From: Pisaster brevispinus
Lineage: Eukaryota > Echinodermata > Asteroidea > Forcipulatida > Asteriidae
Assembly (NCBI GenBank): GCA_023634235.1
Contig: JAMKCF010000003.1
Location: 22,228,742 to 22,292,741, forward strand
Length of the DNA stretch: 64,000 bases
Direction: 5' to 3'
The position numbers and the translations under genes were made by a program. Positions 50,320-62,597 of this stretch are shown piece by piece; position 1 is the stretch's first letter; each line of letters begins with the position of its first letter. Below the pieces are notes generated by a model that saw only the letters and a program-made list of their open reading frames with translations, was not told where the DNA came from and searched no databases.

Positions 50320-53129
50320 AACAAAGCAACTTCACTTTTTACACAGCCAAGTGCTCCCCTCAGTTTCATTCTCAGTTTCCTTAACCCCTAAACCTATCCT
50401 GAGTCCAGAGCTAAACATTCCACACAGGTACATGGTTGAGGATGAAACTTCACTGCCAGTAAAGAGAAAGGCCAATGTATCCCCTCTCTACCATAACTTC
50501 TAAGGCCCATGTCACACGAGGCAATTTGCAGGCAACCAGTTCCAGGCAATCTCCAAGAAGAAAAGGCATTCACATTTGAATGTTCGCACATTTTTCTTAG
50601 GGATCGTAAGACATTGTTTGAAAAATTACTCATGTGCTACCAAAGTGGTCAGGCTGTAGAATGCACTGCAGTTGGTTGCCTCTAAGTTGCCTGTAAAAGT
50701 TGCCTCATGTGACAAGGCCCTAAGGTACCAGAATTTCCCATAATAGAAACATTTCAACACAGTATTGTGGCCCAGCAGTATACACTGTAGTCTGGTGGTA
50801 CACCAGACTCAAGTTCAAGCCAGCGTAGGTGTATCGACGCGCCCTCTAGTGTTGATACACAATGTTGTGTACAGGATCTCATCAGCATGAGAGCCTGTAC
50901 AACATGAACATTGAACTGCCTACACTATGTACAGCATGTACAGGGTGCTGTGATAGGCAGCAGGGCCCACTTTCATTAAGCCTGTAGTAGCCAGACATTT
51001 TCTGCTTTCAGAGCAACCAACCCTTACCACAGTTTACATTTCATAACCACTGCCAACCATTTAAGCGAAGCAAAGTGCCGATGGTTCGTGAGTGCAGCAA
51101 CATCGCAAATCAGTTGTACAGCTTTTAATGACAGAAGATGTGTATTTAAGTAAGAAAAATTAAACTTTGGGTTGAATAAAGAAAAGTCCACTGGAGTGGA
51201 ATTTGAACCATGCGGTTTAACAAAACATTGAAGGTGCAGCCAAGCATGTTTCCTGTTCAAAACCAGTAAGTACATCATGGAGGTACATAATGGCCATTGT
51301 ACACTCATGTGGTACATTATTTTCCACCCAGATCTGCCAACATTTGCATCTTGCAATCAGGAAGATTTTGTACATTGTACAACAATCAGGGAGATATTTA
51401 GAATTACATTCAACATAATAGGGACAAAGTTTCCACAATCAGGGAGACTTTCAAATTTTTTGATGAGAACATGGAAGGATTGGTTTATTTTTCAGGAAAC
51501 TTTCTCTAGAATCAGAGAGAGAGTTTGGCAGCTCTGTGCGCACTCATGTCAAAAACAGGCATCAGAACATGCCAGTATTTATACTGGAATACGAGCAGTC
51601 TATGGCTGAGTCATCGTTAGAATGTGGGGTTGAATCCTTGTCTTGGTAAACACTCTTGGTAATGGTCAGGGTTGAAATGCTTCCTGGACCACTGAGCAGA
51701 GTCCAGTCATTTTAGCACTTGGCCAGTGACCCTACAACTGAACAAGTCCGACAGTCAAACGTTTTTCTCAAACATACTTTTGGAGATTTTAACGTATTCT
51801 TAAATAGCATTTTAAAAAAAGAACAGTACTGACAGTTCTTAGCCCAGTGGAGTTATTTTCAGCAATACGAGTTCCTGACATTGACCAAATTCATCGGACG
51901 ACGTCATCACGATAATCTTGGTTTAAATGGCATTTGGAAGTCAATGTCCATATGTGGAGCACCCTCAATTTTTTGCTGGCAGCCGGAAGGCTGACAGAAA
52001 TATTGACCAAGACTTTCCATTATGTAGTGTGCACAAAGCATGCACCTACCGTGCTACGCTTTATTTCACCCGTACAAAGAGGGGCACCAGGTGTTGGAAA
52101 ACATGCCTTGTAATATCCCTTTTCCGAGGGTTATTGTGTAACCCCCGGATTCCAGACCTCTGCCCTGCTGTTTCACAAATGGACAGACAAGAATGGACAT
52201 ACGTGCATGCTGCCTCCATTGCTTATCATTGTATTCGGCACATTCCAGCAAACCATTACCAGATTGTCAGCCGTGGCTCACGGCCGAGGTTCTGCTCATA
52301 TTTTCCTCACACTACAAAATCGAATACTGGTGTTAAGTATGAGAACCTATTGTTGTCTTTCTTTTGTCAAGTCAGGGTTACGTTGCGGAAATGATATTTT
52401 TAAAGAAAACGATTACTCAAGAAGCTCCAAAAAATTGAGACAAATAATATACCGTGGGTGGGCACGGAAAAATCTTTCAGAGTACCAAAATGCAGCGGTT
52501 AAGTAGTCCCTTATGAAAATGTCACGCAACACAGCCTTACAAAACTCTGGTAATATACACAGCAAGGAGGTGTCACTCGAAACAATGTGCTCCAAATTTC
52601 CTTTCCAAGCCTGTACCATTCCGTTGAACATTGGCCGGCCATAAATCAATTCAAGATTGATGTGCAATCAACTTTTTGTCTTCCTTTGTGTGGACCTCGC
52701 GGAAACCTCCACACCCAATTTCCTACATGTACCTCAGACCCTGGACACTGTGACTGCATGCAGCATGACCACAAATTATTTTTGTGAAACCAAGTTGTGT
52801 TAGTATACAATAGATATATCTTTGTGTAATATGAAACATCATGTTCACAGCAAACCTCACTTAGATCTTGAATTTAAAGATATTCTCCCTTATACATGTA
52901 CCACAGGTTTTATGAAGTCTGAACTTTCACTGGACCAGAAAAATTTCATTGCAAGACCTAAAACTATTTGTAACATTAGTCTACTGCACTGTATTCCTGA
53001 TTCTCAAACATTTCGTTTAAATTACATTTTTGGCTCTTTGTCCAAGCACGTATTTAACTTAGTTCTTTCCAAATGCCTCTCTGTGTGGTTGGGTGTGATG
53101 TTTTTTGTTTTTTAACTCCTAGGCCTTAT

Positions 53130-53284
53130 ACGTACTTCTTAGGACTCTACTGAGTTCTTTTAGGTACTTCTTAGCTGCTTTTGTATTGTATTCTTACAAG
53201 TGTATTTTTATTGTACATCCAGGGCCCCAAGGGAGAACAGTTCATTGAAAACTGATGGGGCTACCCGGGTTAAATAAGAGGAAA

Positions 53285-53315
<31 letters not shown>

Positions 53316-53318
53316 ACT
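53130..53318 (+). repeat. Retroelement 3' tail with AAAT repeat
   Basis: GGGGCTACCCGGGTTAAATA then AAATAAATAAAT repeats to 53318, the usual end of a non-LTR element. Confidence 0.55.
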
Positions 53319-54358
53319 ATGCATTAAGAAAACTACTGCTAGACTTCTTACACATTCATCATCACATCAACATACGTACAGGTGTACCATGTATAACTCC
53401 AACTCTTCACACCCTCAACTGGTTATCTGTCAATAAATAGAGTGTCAATTGCCCCAATGCCCCAAGCCACCTGCCGTGGTGCCCTTTGGAGTGTTCTATT
53501 TCCTCACAGAGTTTACCTTTAGTAAAGAAAACCTGCCCTGTCCTTACAAGCACAAAGTTTGTGTCAGGCTTGCTACTATGTCTCAGCAAATATAGGCCTA
53601 CATGTAGTTGTCCCTTTCAAGGTTTTAACAGCTGATCTCCCTAATTTTCTCGCTTCTCAATTTTTGTCATGATTGAACTAAGCTTGGGCATTTATTCGTT
53701 AATTACCGAGTAGTATCTGTTCAATACCAAACAATACCGATGGCTGTTTTAGAAATACCAAAATACCAATATGCTCGGTTCTCAATCTCAATAAAGCAAA
53801 ACCGTGACTGCTTGTGCTGTAGTCGTACAACTAAAAAGAAAAGCTGATATCTAGCTCTACAATGAGAAGAATGCAACAGGCCCACAGTCATCCATTCAGC
53901 TGAGAAACCGACCATACATGTACACATGCAGAGTGCAGAACACTGTATTTTGATCAAGTACATGTATCAACCACGACAAGTTCTTAACGCTGAATCGTGA
54001 ATAGTAAATAAAAAAAATGTAAAAAATTTGGTTGAAAACAACTACTAGTCTATTTGTCCTATAAAATGGTATTCAAAGAGAAAGACAAACTCAGCGTTAG
54101 ACTCTGTTGCTAAATAAATAACCATGATTGTAGGACTTCAAATCAGTCAATAACCTGAGTGAGACTGCAGGTTTGTTTTTTGTTTTATTTATAATTATTT
54201 TTTTGTACTTCAACCCCCATCAGAAAAGTCCCCAATAATACCGGACACTGCGGTATATTTGGCGATGGTAGGCCTATATCGTGGATCCCAAAATAAATTT
54301 TAAAAAACGCCCAAGCTAACAATCTGGTGAATCATTTTGCTGCTGAATATTTTGGGCT

Positions 54359-54854
54359 TTAACCCTAACCATGCTAAATGCAACAATATGCACCAAATGG
54401 TAATAGTTGTTGTGATCAGTTGCATTTGGCAGTCAACGCAGATGTCATTCTTTGGCTGAATTTGCTGCATTTAGCAGTGAAGTGACTTCATATACATGTG
54501 TAGGTTTGGGTGCTTCTATTGTATCTGAACAACTTATAATGGGTATTTCAAAATATTTTTTATGGGAAAAGTATTGAGAAGTATGATGTAATATTAGGTA
54601 AGAATCATAATTCAAATCATATTCAAAAGACTGTATAATAACAGTTAAACATTACACTTATGTGCATACACTGTACTGGCATTTAGCAGGGCAAACGCCC
54701 TTGCTCAGTCCTTTCCCAAACAGCATGCCTGCACAATGCAACAATATCCCTTGTTGCATTTTGTTGCATTTGGCATGGTTCTCATTTCAACTGTGTTGCA
54801 TTCTGTTGTATTCGGCAGGCTTCGTAGAGAGACCCTAATGGGGGTTAGGGTTAA
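54359..54854. mobile_element. Candidate TTAA-flanked element with CCCTAACC ends
   Basis: TTAACCCTAACC at the left and its exact inverse GGTTAGGGTTAA at the right, 496 bp. Interior repeats of TTGCATTTGGC-like words on both strands. The ends resemble those of the 48265 element. Confidence 0.55.
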
Positions 54855-57608
54855 TGTATTCTTCAAGGCTTACATTAAGCAGCTGGTCTGAGAAGATGAA
54901 TTGCAAAGGACGTGGCTACAATGTTGCTTAGCTGGACATAGATAAGGTGCCTTCTGCTCAAACCATGACCAAGGAGCACAGCCAGAGATCAAAATTGTTT
55001 GATATTTCCTGGAAGGAGGCAAACCAGAGGACCCAGAGAAACACCCTTAGGGTACGGACTGACAGGAGTGAACCGAAGCACAGCTTTACTCACACATGGC
55101 CCTACTGCCCCTGCCCTGTGAGATGCAAAGTGCTTCACGCACTTACCAACCCGTGCCATCCAAGTACTAGGCTCCATTGTACTTGGGTGGCACTGAAGGT
55201 CCTTTAGGCGTCACTCCAAGGGTATCAGGCATAACAGCAAGGGGCACAATTGGTGTAGGTACTGTACAGTCATTACAGTGGGGTTAATTTTAGGTCTGCC
55301 AATGTTCTATCTATGACTTTACTCCTGAGTTTGGAGCAGATCATTAAATGTACAACAATATATTTAAACTGTCATGACTGTAAGGTGGATTTGTGGAAAC
55401 TGTGGACAAATGTTTTCCTCTTCATCTACGTTAAGATGATAAACAATCCCCGTATAGGATACAAGTAATAATTATGATTAATCTTTAGCCTAAAATGTTT
55501 ATGCTGTACACAATTGTAGCTGTACCATACAGCGACGTTATAATTGGGGAAATCCCTTTTTGCGATACCCAACTGTGAATCAGTGGCTCTGACAGAGGAA
55601 GTACAAGTGCTACGAAACATGTAAATCCCTCCAATTCCGCTTGTAGCAGGGGGAAAAAAGAGGAAAAAAAGCAAGCTGAATGGAGTCCTTAAAAGTCAGT
55701 GCTGCTTCATCCGGTATTCATTAGCCAACTGTGAATCCTACAGGAATTAGTTTGGTTCAATTGTGAAGCAAGTAGCACGTTACAACAATGGGAGTTTCTC
55801 AAACCACTTGGTGGCAGCAGACATACTGGTTTTCACTTGTTCCTTTCAGGATTAAAAATCCTTTTCCCATTACCCTTGCGGGAATATTTTCAGCAATCAA
55901 CTTTTGTTTGAGCCATTAATAATCGTTTATATAAGTATGCAATTGTCCAAACAAAAGATGGACAATAGGAGGTCCTCGATTGCAGGCATTTACACACTTC
56001 TGTGTGTGTACACACTCCACTGTCCAGTAGTTGTGTGAGCTATAGGGTGTACTCTCGGAACGGCCTCCGTACGTGGACAGTAATATGGGTGTGGATGACC
56101 TACTCACAGTTACATGTAGTAGCCTGAGCATTGTCAATTGTGCTCAGTGTGATACTGTAGTACACTCACTACGCACAGTGTACAGTACATGTTTACGTGT
56201 GGGGTTATGCCCTCTTGTTTGGAGTGAAAACCGCAACCCCTTTGAGCAAGACTAAGTGCCCACATGACATTCAAACTTACTTGGTGATCGTGGTTAAGAC
56301 ATAAGCCTACATATTGACCCGCTGTCGGTATAACTCAAACATTGTGAAACCCTTATGAAGGCAGACTTTTGGTTACTTTATAGCAACTTTCAGCAAACAA
56401 CAGACCATAATTTGTCAATTTACTTTTTTAAAATCACCATTGTCACGATATTTTGATATATATTCAAAACCAACATTGATATTGTCTTCAATATAGTAAC
56501 GTGACGATTTTATTCATACATGTTAACTTATTTGAAGGAAAAAATTGGGCATTTCTGTAAGAAATAAATCAAGCGAAAAAAAAGTATCAGTGCCATGTCA
56601 AAAAGTGTCTGCTGCCAAAAAGTGTCCGCTCATTAGCATACTGCGATATGATTGGTCATGCATCCATGACGTCACATTGTTTACTGAGCCTTGCCAATTT
56701 TTGTGTCCACAATAAGCGTGCATCCCATGGCATGCCTTCTACAGATTAATAAGACGACGTACAGTTATATCTTTTCATCTATTCTTAGTTTGTCGTTTAC
56801 AACTTTTTGTTTTGAAAATTTTCTTGATCATATTTAATTAAAATAACTTTTGATTTTAAGGTTATCATGGCAGAAAGTCTTAATCCCAACATAGAGCAAT
56901 GAACCCTAGTCACCAAGCGCCCGTTAACTTTAATGCCAAATACTGCAGGGCGACCGTCCAAATCAGAGACTAGCCAGCCATCTTAGCATGCTTAGAGAAT
57001 GAATTAAAAAATGTGACTTAAAAATCATAAATTTGGACTTGGAGCACAAAAAATGATCGTGAGTACAATTTCATGCCCGATGTTGCATCCTATACATACA
57101 TGGACATATCGAGAAGCCAGTTTTAGGCGGTTTTCTAGCTATTTATTTCGTTGGGTCTTTTTAAGTTTTTGTCATTTTGGGGCATTTTTTGTTGCTTAGT
57201 GAGTTGAGAATCATAGCAAATTGGCGTTTCAAAACGGGGATAGAACAGTTCACTGGGGCGCTAGAAGTTCGACCAAAGATGTCAACATTTTGAAAAAAGG
57301 AGTACAGCCGGCGCCCCATTTACTGATTGGCAGACTGGGTCTAGCGCGCTTGCAAACAGTTCAAACTGCAGATCTATACTATTATCATATTATACTATAG
57401 TAAATAACAAATAGGCCTAAATCTATTTTAAATAACTTTAAAATTGTTATGACACTGATTACTGAGACACTACAGTAACCTACCTCCATCATCATCCATG
57501 GTTGATACACATGGGCCGTAAATACGTTTATTTTTTTTAATTTTTTTTTGGGGGGGGGGTTCATACATCATTTGATGAGTGCATCGCAAATATTTTCTTA
57601 AATCTTAC

Positions 57609-57821
57609 CGCTAATTCTGACAAAGACTTATTGATGCGTTCATCTTTGTACTCCTTTTTTGTTTTCTTCACGGGCTCCGATTTTGTCCTCCTACCCTCAG
57701 ACTCGGACTCTGACGATTCACTTTCAAGAAGGTTGAGATGGTCATCATTTTCATCCACCTCATCCAGTTTAGATGACGATTCTGCTGTGCCTCCCTCTTC
57801 TTTTGCAACCTTTTCCGCCAT
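57609..57821 (-). CDS. NCBP3: NCBP3 exon 1 (residues 1-71)
   Basis: The start is the ATG at 57821-57819 in context AAACATGGCGG. The frame stays open upstream without another ATG. The exon encodes 71 residues: an acidic, serine-rich stretch (about 20-45, including LLESESSESESEG) followed by Lys-rich sequence and a final SLSELA. It ends phase 0 at GCG before the donor GTAAGATT. SLSELA plus exon 2 KETVKKYQNK aligns without gaps to human SLKELIPDTSRRYENK, which is why I join this exon to one 27.7 kb away. The N-terminal acidic part is poorly conserved in the family, so the link rests on the junction, the phase and the shared strand. Confidence 0.82.
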
Positions 57822-58150
57822 GTTTAGTTTTTGGAAATGTTGACATTGGCTACTAGTTGACACTTGAGGGCGGAATAACCATTAGCGGGGCAGAGCCGTA
57901 TATTGGGAGAGTTGCGACAACTTGCGATTAGAAGCCATTTTGTGTCCAAAACGAAACGCGTGTACCAGACTAAATTGGACTACGACCGCAAGTTTAGCAC
58001 GCCTCTACGGACGTGCGACTACCCGGCTGCTCGCACACGAGAAAATCACCGGACTGAAGCTAGCCGCGTATTGGGCCAGATTTCCCATCCGCGTATTCAA
58101 GGGCCGGCCAGCCGCGTATTCAGGAAAAAAAGAATCCATGCAGTAAAAGG
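57822..58150 (-). promoter_or_regulatory. Probable NCBP3 promoter and 5' leader
   Basis: This block upstream of exon 1 is richer in G, C and CpG than the surrounding AT-rich DNA. It carries three copies of a CCGCGTATT-like word (58070-58125) and a GCCATTTTG word at 57934 that looks like a YY1-type site. The start codon itself sits in AACATGGCGG, also YY1-like. The transcription start cannot be fixed. The plus-strand open frames here show no protein-like pattern. The satellite array begins about 150 bp further out. Confidence 0.45.
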
Positions 58151-58295
58151 TAGTGAAATTTCCGTCTCCTTTTTTTTTTTGCTTTTAACGAATTTTTTGA
58201 TAATCTTGCTTTATCTGTTTAAATTTTTTTCATTATTTGTAACTAACATATCAATGACAAGACTCGTAGACCAAATTAGCTCATTTGGTTGCATA

Positions 58296-61200
58296 ATTAG
58301 TGAGTAATTAGCCGCCACAATTAAGACCTCATCACCAAGACCATATTACGCAACTGCTAAAAAACTTGCACTCACCCCAAAGTAAATGTACCCTTCATGT
58401 TGCAAAAAATATGGAATTTTATTCCATAATCTGATAGACCATACCACTGGGCACACTTAATTTTGGAGGGGACTAATTCGGATCACTAATTAATACCTAA
58501 TTAGCCGCTACAATACACGCCATTTTCGACCATACGTTAATTTATGGCACTTGTCACACAAACTTACTATTTTGACTGCACTCACCGTAAAGTAAATGTA
58601 CCCTTCATGTTGCAAAAAAGATGGAATTTTATTCCATAATCTGATAGACCCTACCACTGGGCACACTTAATTTTGGAGGGGACTAATTCAGATCACTAAT
58701 TAATACCTAATTAGCCGCTACAATACACGCCATTTTCGACCATACGTTAATGTCACAAATACTTACTATTTTGACTGCACTCACCGTAAAGTAAATGTAC
58801 CCTTCATGTTGCCAAAAAGATGGAATTTTATTCCATAATCTGATAGACCATACCACTGGGCACACTTAATTTTGGAGGGGGCTAATTCGGATCACTAATT
58901 AATACCTAATTAGCCGCTACAATACACGCCATTTTCGACCATACGTTAATGTATAGCACTTGTCACAAATACTTACTATTTTGAATGCACTCACCGTAAA
59001 GTAAATGTACCCTTCATGTTGCAACAAATATGGAATTTTATTCCATATTCTCATAGACCATACCACTGGGCACACTTAATTTTGGAGGGGACTAATTCGG
59101 ATCACTAATTAATACCTAATTAGCCGCTACAATACACGCCATTTTCGACCATACGTTAATTTATGGCACTTGTCACACAAACTTACTATTTTGACTGCAC
59201 TCACCGTAAAGTAAATGTACCCTTCATGTTGCAAAAAATATGGAATTTTATTCCATATTCTCATAGACCATACCACTGGGCACACTTAATTTTGGAGGGG
59301 GCTAATTCGGATCACTAATTAATACCTAATTAGCCGCTACAATACACGCCATTTTCGACCATACGTTAATGTATGGCACATTTACACTATACTTACTATT
59401 TTGACTGCACTCGCCGTAAAACAAATGTACCCTTCATGTTGCAAAAAAGATGGAATTTTATTCCATAATCTGATAGACCATACCACTGGGTACACTTAAT
59501 TTTGGAGGGGGCTAATTCGGATCACTAATTAATACCTAATTAGCCGCTACAATATACGCCATTTTCGACAATACGTTAATGTATGGCACATTTACACTAT
59601 ACTTACTATTTTGAATGCACTCGCCGTAAAGTAAATGTACCCTTCATGTTGAAAAAAATATGGAATTTTATTCCATAATCTGATAGACCATACCACTGGG
59701 CACACTTAATTTTGGAGGGGGCTAATTCGGATCACTAATTAATACCTAATCAGCTACTACAATATACGCCATTTTCGACCATACGTTTATGTATGGCACA
59801 TTTACACTATACTTACTATTTTGAATGCACTCGCCGTAAAACAAATGTACCCTTCATGTTGCAAAAAATATGAAATTTTATTCCATAATCTGATAGACCA
59901 TACCACTGGGCACACTTAATTTTGGAGGGGGCTAATTCGGATCACTAATTAATACCTAATTAGCCACTACAATATACGCCATTTTCGACCATACGTTAAA
60001 GTATGGCACATTTATACACTATACTTACTATTTTGACTGCACTCGCCGTAAAACAAATGTACCCTTCATGTTGCAAAAAATATGGAATTTTATTCCATAA
60101 TCTGATAGACCCTACCACTGGGCACACTTAATTTTGGAGGGGGCTAATTCGGATCACTAATTAATACCTAATTAGCCACTACAATATACGCCATTTTCGA
60201 CCAAACGTTAATGTATGGCACATTTACACTATACTTACTATTTTGAATGCACTCGCCGGAAAACAAATGTACCCTTCATGTTGCAAAAAATATGAAATTT
60301 TATTCCATAATCTGATAGACCATACCACTGGGCACACTTAATTTTGGAGGGGGCTAATTCGGATCACTAATTAATACCTAATTAGCCACTACAATATACG
60401 CAATTTTCGACCATACGTTAATGTATGGCACATTGACACAGACTATACTTACTAATTTGAATGCACACGCCGTAAAACAAATGTACCCTTCATGTTGCAA
60501 AAAATATGAAATTTTATTCCATAATCTGATAGACCATATCACTGGGCACACTTAATTTTGGAGGGGGCTAATTCGGATCACTAATTAATACCTAATTAGC
60601 CAGTACAATATACGCCATTTTCGACCAAACGTTAATGTATGGCACATTTACACTATACTTACTATTTTGAATGCACTTGCCGTAAAACAAATGTACCCTT
60701 CATGTTGCAAAAAATATGAAATTTTATTCCATAATCTGATAGACCATACCACTGGGCACACTTAATTTTGGAGGGGGCTAATTCGGATCACTAATTAATA
60801 CCTAATTAGCCACTACAATATACGCCATTTTCGACCATACGTTAATGTATGGCACATTTACACTATACTTACTATTTTGAATGCACTCGCCGTAAAACAA
60901 ATGTACCCTTCATGTTGCAAAAAATATAAAATTTTATTCCATAATCTGATAGACCATACCACTGGGCACACTTAATTTTGGAGGGGGCTAATTCGGATCA
61001 CTAATTAATACCTAATTAGCCACTACAATATACGCCATTTTCGACCATACGTTAATGTATGGCACATTTACACTATACTTACTATTTTGAATGCATTCGC
61101 CGTAAAACAAATGTACCCTACATGGTGCAAAAAAAATATGGAATTTTATTCCATAATCTGATAGACCATACCACTGGGCACACTTAATTTTGGAGGGGGC

Positions 61201-61414
61201 TAATTCGGATCACTAATTAATATACCTAAATAGCCGCTACAATACACGCCATTTTCGACCATACGTTAATGTATGGCACTTGTCACACAAACTTACTATT
61301 TTGACTGCACTCACCGTAAAGTAAATGTACCCTTCATGTTGTAAAAAAGATGGAATTTTATTCTATATTCTCATAGACCATACCACTGGGCACACTTAAT
61401 TTTGGAGGGGGCTA
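58296..61414 (+). repeat. 210-bp tandem satellite array, left arm of a foldback-like element
   Basis: Fifteen units. The anchor word ATGTACCC occurs at 58386, 58596, 58795, 59005, 59215, 59425, 59635, 59845, 60057, 60267, 60481, 60691, 60901, 61111 and 61325, so the period is 210 with a few 199-214 variants. Each unit holds an A/T palindrome around GGAATTTTATTCC, the block CACACTTAATTTTGGAGG and a TAATTAATACCTAATTAG stretch. The first unit (58296-58500) is degraded. Two subtypes occur: GTAAATG/CACTTGTCAC units at the outer side and in the last unit, and ACAAATG/CACATTTACAC units in the middle. The array ends abruptly at GGGGGCTAA and the core begins. Confidence 0.97.
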
Positions 61415-61456
61415 AGATTTTCTTTCATTCCACCAACTTGCCATGATTTGCTGTAA

Positions 61457-62123
61457 TCCAAAACCAGCAGTGTTAAAACGTTTGAAAAATATACGTACCA
61501 CTGTGGCTGGTTGAGCGAGACATTGGTTGATTTTTATATCACCCAGTTGTGTGAAGTAGGTAATGAAGAAGCTCAAAAAATAAAATTTGGAGCTGTACAT
61601 TGTCACAATACCCAAAAAATACTCAATAGTCAACAATCCTCCCAAACATTTAAGTCAGTGTCAAAAACATGCTTCCAGACAGGCACGTTTTGCGAAGTAA
61701 TTTTTCCCCCTTTTAGAAAATAGTCACTTTACTTTGTATGTTGTTGACAACATTTTAAAAAAGCTCACTTGCTTTGATTCATTGTGTAAAAGTCGGGATA
61801 CTCGGCAGAAGATATCAACCCATGGACAAGCATTCTTTGATTTTTTTCAAAATGGAAGAATGAATCGTTATTGGAACCAAATGCCTAATGTTTTTGAAAA
61901 CCAACATAAATTTGCAGTCAAACAATCACCATGCATACAACAAACTGATTCTGGAAGCTGCGGGGTGTTTTGCTGTCTGTTCGCTGAACAACTTTGCAGC
62001 TCTAAACGAATTTTACAGTCTCATGATGTGGAAAACCTTAGAATATACATCACAATGCAGCTGTTGAAAAGATCTCGAATCGTCGACCCAGAACTAAAAC
62101 GATTGTTTTCAGCTTACATATAG
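61457..62123 (+). pseudogene. Ulp1/SENP-like C48 cysteine peptidase domain, one frameshift
   Basis: Clan CE (C48) peptidases cleave SUMO-like tags, and related enzymes travel in several transposon families. About 220 codons are open in two frames. In the first frame CGWLSETLVDFYITQL (from 61502) matches the substrate-side WL-D-hINFY region. The frame then shifts at a T5C5 run (61701-61710). In the second frame NSHFTLYVVDN gives the catalytic His (61725), CFDSL gives the Asp exactly 17 residues later (61776), and QTDSGSCGVF gives the oxyanion Gln (61941) and nucleophile Cys (61959) six apart. All three spacings equal those of yeast Ulp1. It ends at TAG 62121-62123. The upstream stop at 61454 and the satellite edge leave no room for a long N-terminal part, unless it is spliced from elsewhere. 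It is either a decayed element gene or a gene with a homopolymer sequencing error. Confidence 0.82.
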
Positions 62124-62213
62124 TGCCCACATCATGCATGGTAGTTATTTACTTTAGCTTTGGTTACTTTAGAATTGCGGTAAAACACATTTTAATACAC
62201 CTTATAGGAACGC

Positions 62214-62597
62214 TTAAACAAAAAATAATAAGAAGAAGAATAAACAAAGACAATCAGACACAAAGTTGGTGTTCGGGAACATTTCACGAAAAGTTTGTTC
62301 TTCCTTGTTTACTTTGAAATAACTTTCTGTGCTGTCTAGTGTAGTGTTGTGTTGACAACACAAACAGCGGGCAAATTTCCTGTCACAACTTTTTAAACCG
62401 TGTTTTCCTCCCCCTAAGGTTTCAAGTATGTTTGAATTGATATTACACTGTTTTTGACACAATTTTGTTCCCAGATTTTTTAAATTGAAAATCACAAGTT
62501 TACGCTTGTAACCTTTTGAGGCTGTCAATATTGACAATATTTTACATCTTAAGAAAGATCTTGGATGAGTGAAGAAATATGCAGAGATTTTTGTCAA
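62214..62597 (-). other. Unidentified open frame in the element core
   Basis: A 127-codon minus-strand frame downstream of the protease and convergent with it. It is Lys/Cys/Phe-rich and contains RKFARCLCCQ with further Cys on both sides. I do not recognise it. The Cys spacing faintly recalls zinc-binding segments of transposon proteins, but the frame ends in a low-complexity Phe/Leu run and could be chance. Confidence 0.2.

Larger units (their letters stand above)
29863..57608 (-). other. NCBP3 intron 1 (27.7 kb), repeat-filled
   Basis: Donor GTAAGATT, acceptor TTTTTCCAG. I find no exon-like block or independent gene in it. Identified contents are listed separately: SINE copies near 30230, 33231, 36340, 38230, 39500, 40550 and 50064; TIR and foldback elements at 33846, 34450, 47325, 47924 and 48168; TTAA elements at 48265 and 54359; a 38-bp minisatellite at 45826; retroelement tails near 41590 and 53220; and simple repeats. 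The long frames at 51927-52394 and 44599-45178 look like chance openings. Stretches such as 41700-43400 and 55000-57400 show nothing I can name. Confidence 0.75.
18792..57821 (-). other. NCBP3: NCBP3 gene, eight coding exons, 3' end not found
   Basis: Nuclear cap-binding protein subunit 3 binds capped RNA together with NCBP1 and takes part in nuclear mRNA processing and export (family knowledge). Eight minus-strand exons join with matching phases to 449 complete residues plus a split codon. The order is: acidic/serine-rich N-terminus (1-50), a basic helix-like stretch (51-115), an RRM-like cap-binding domain (about 141-195), a proline-rich linker (about 196-225), an acidic and Arg-Ser-Pro region (226-300), the conserved block containing SQYYIKYGNPNFGGMKG (334-350), and a basic then acidic tail ending in MYADDVES. 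Human NCBP3 is about 620 residues, so roughly the last quarter is missing. All seven introns have GT-AG ends. Intron 1 is 27.7 kb. If the last donor is not used, the frame stops at once (TAA at 18788-18790), which would give a shortened protein. Confidence 0.9.

Noticed and set aside
51927..52394. 155-codon plus-strand open frame
   Set aside because: Mixed composition with many Cys and His but no motif; a chance opening is likely.
52822..53115. 97-codon plus-strand frame
   Set aside because: Overlaps a fragment of the CAGGGCTCGAATTT element and has no motif.
57903..58307. 134-codon plus-strand frame upstream of NCBP3
   Set aside because: Covers the promoter-like block and the first satellite edge; the second half is low-complexity Phe/Leu.
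58296..61414. CRISPR-like or coding interpretation of the regular array
   Set aside because: Units are nearly identical over their full length with no variable spacers, in animal DNA; it is a satellite.
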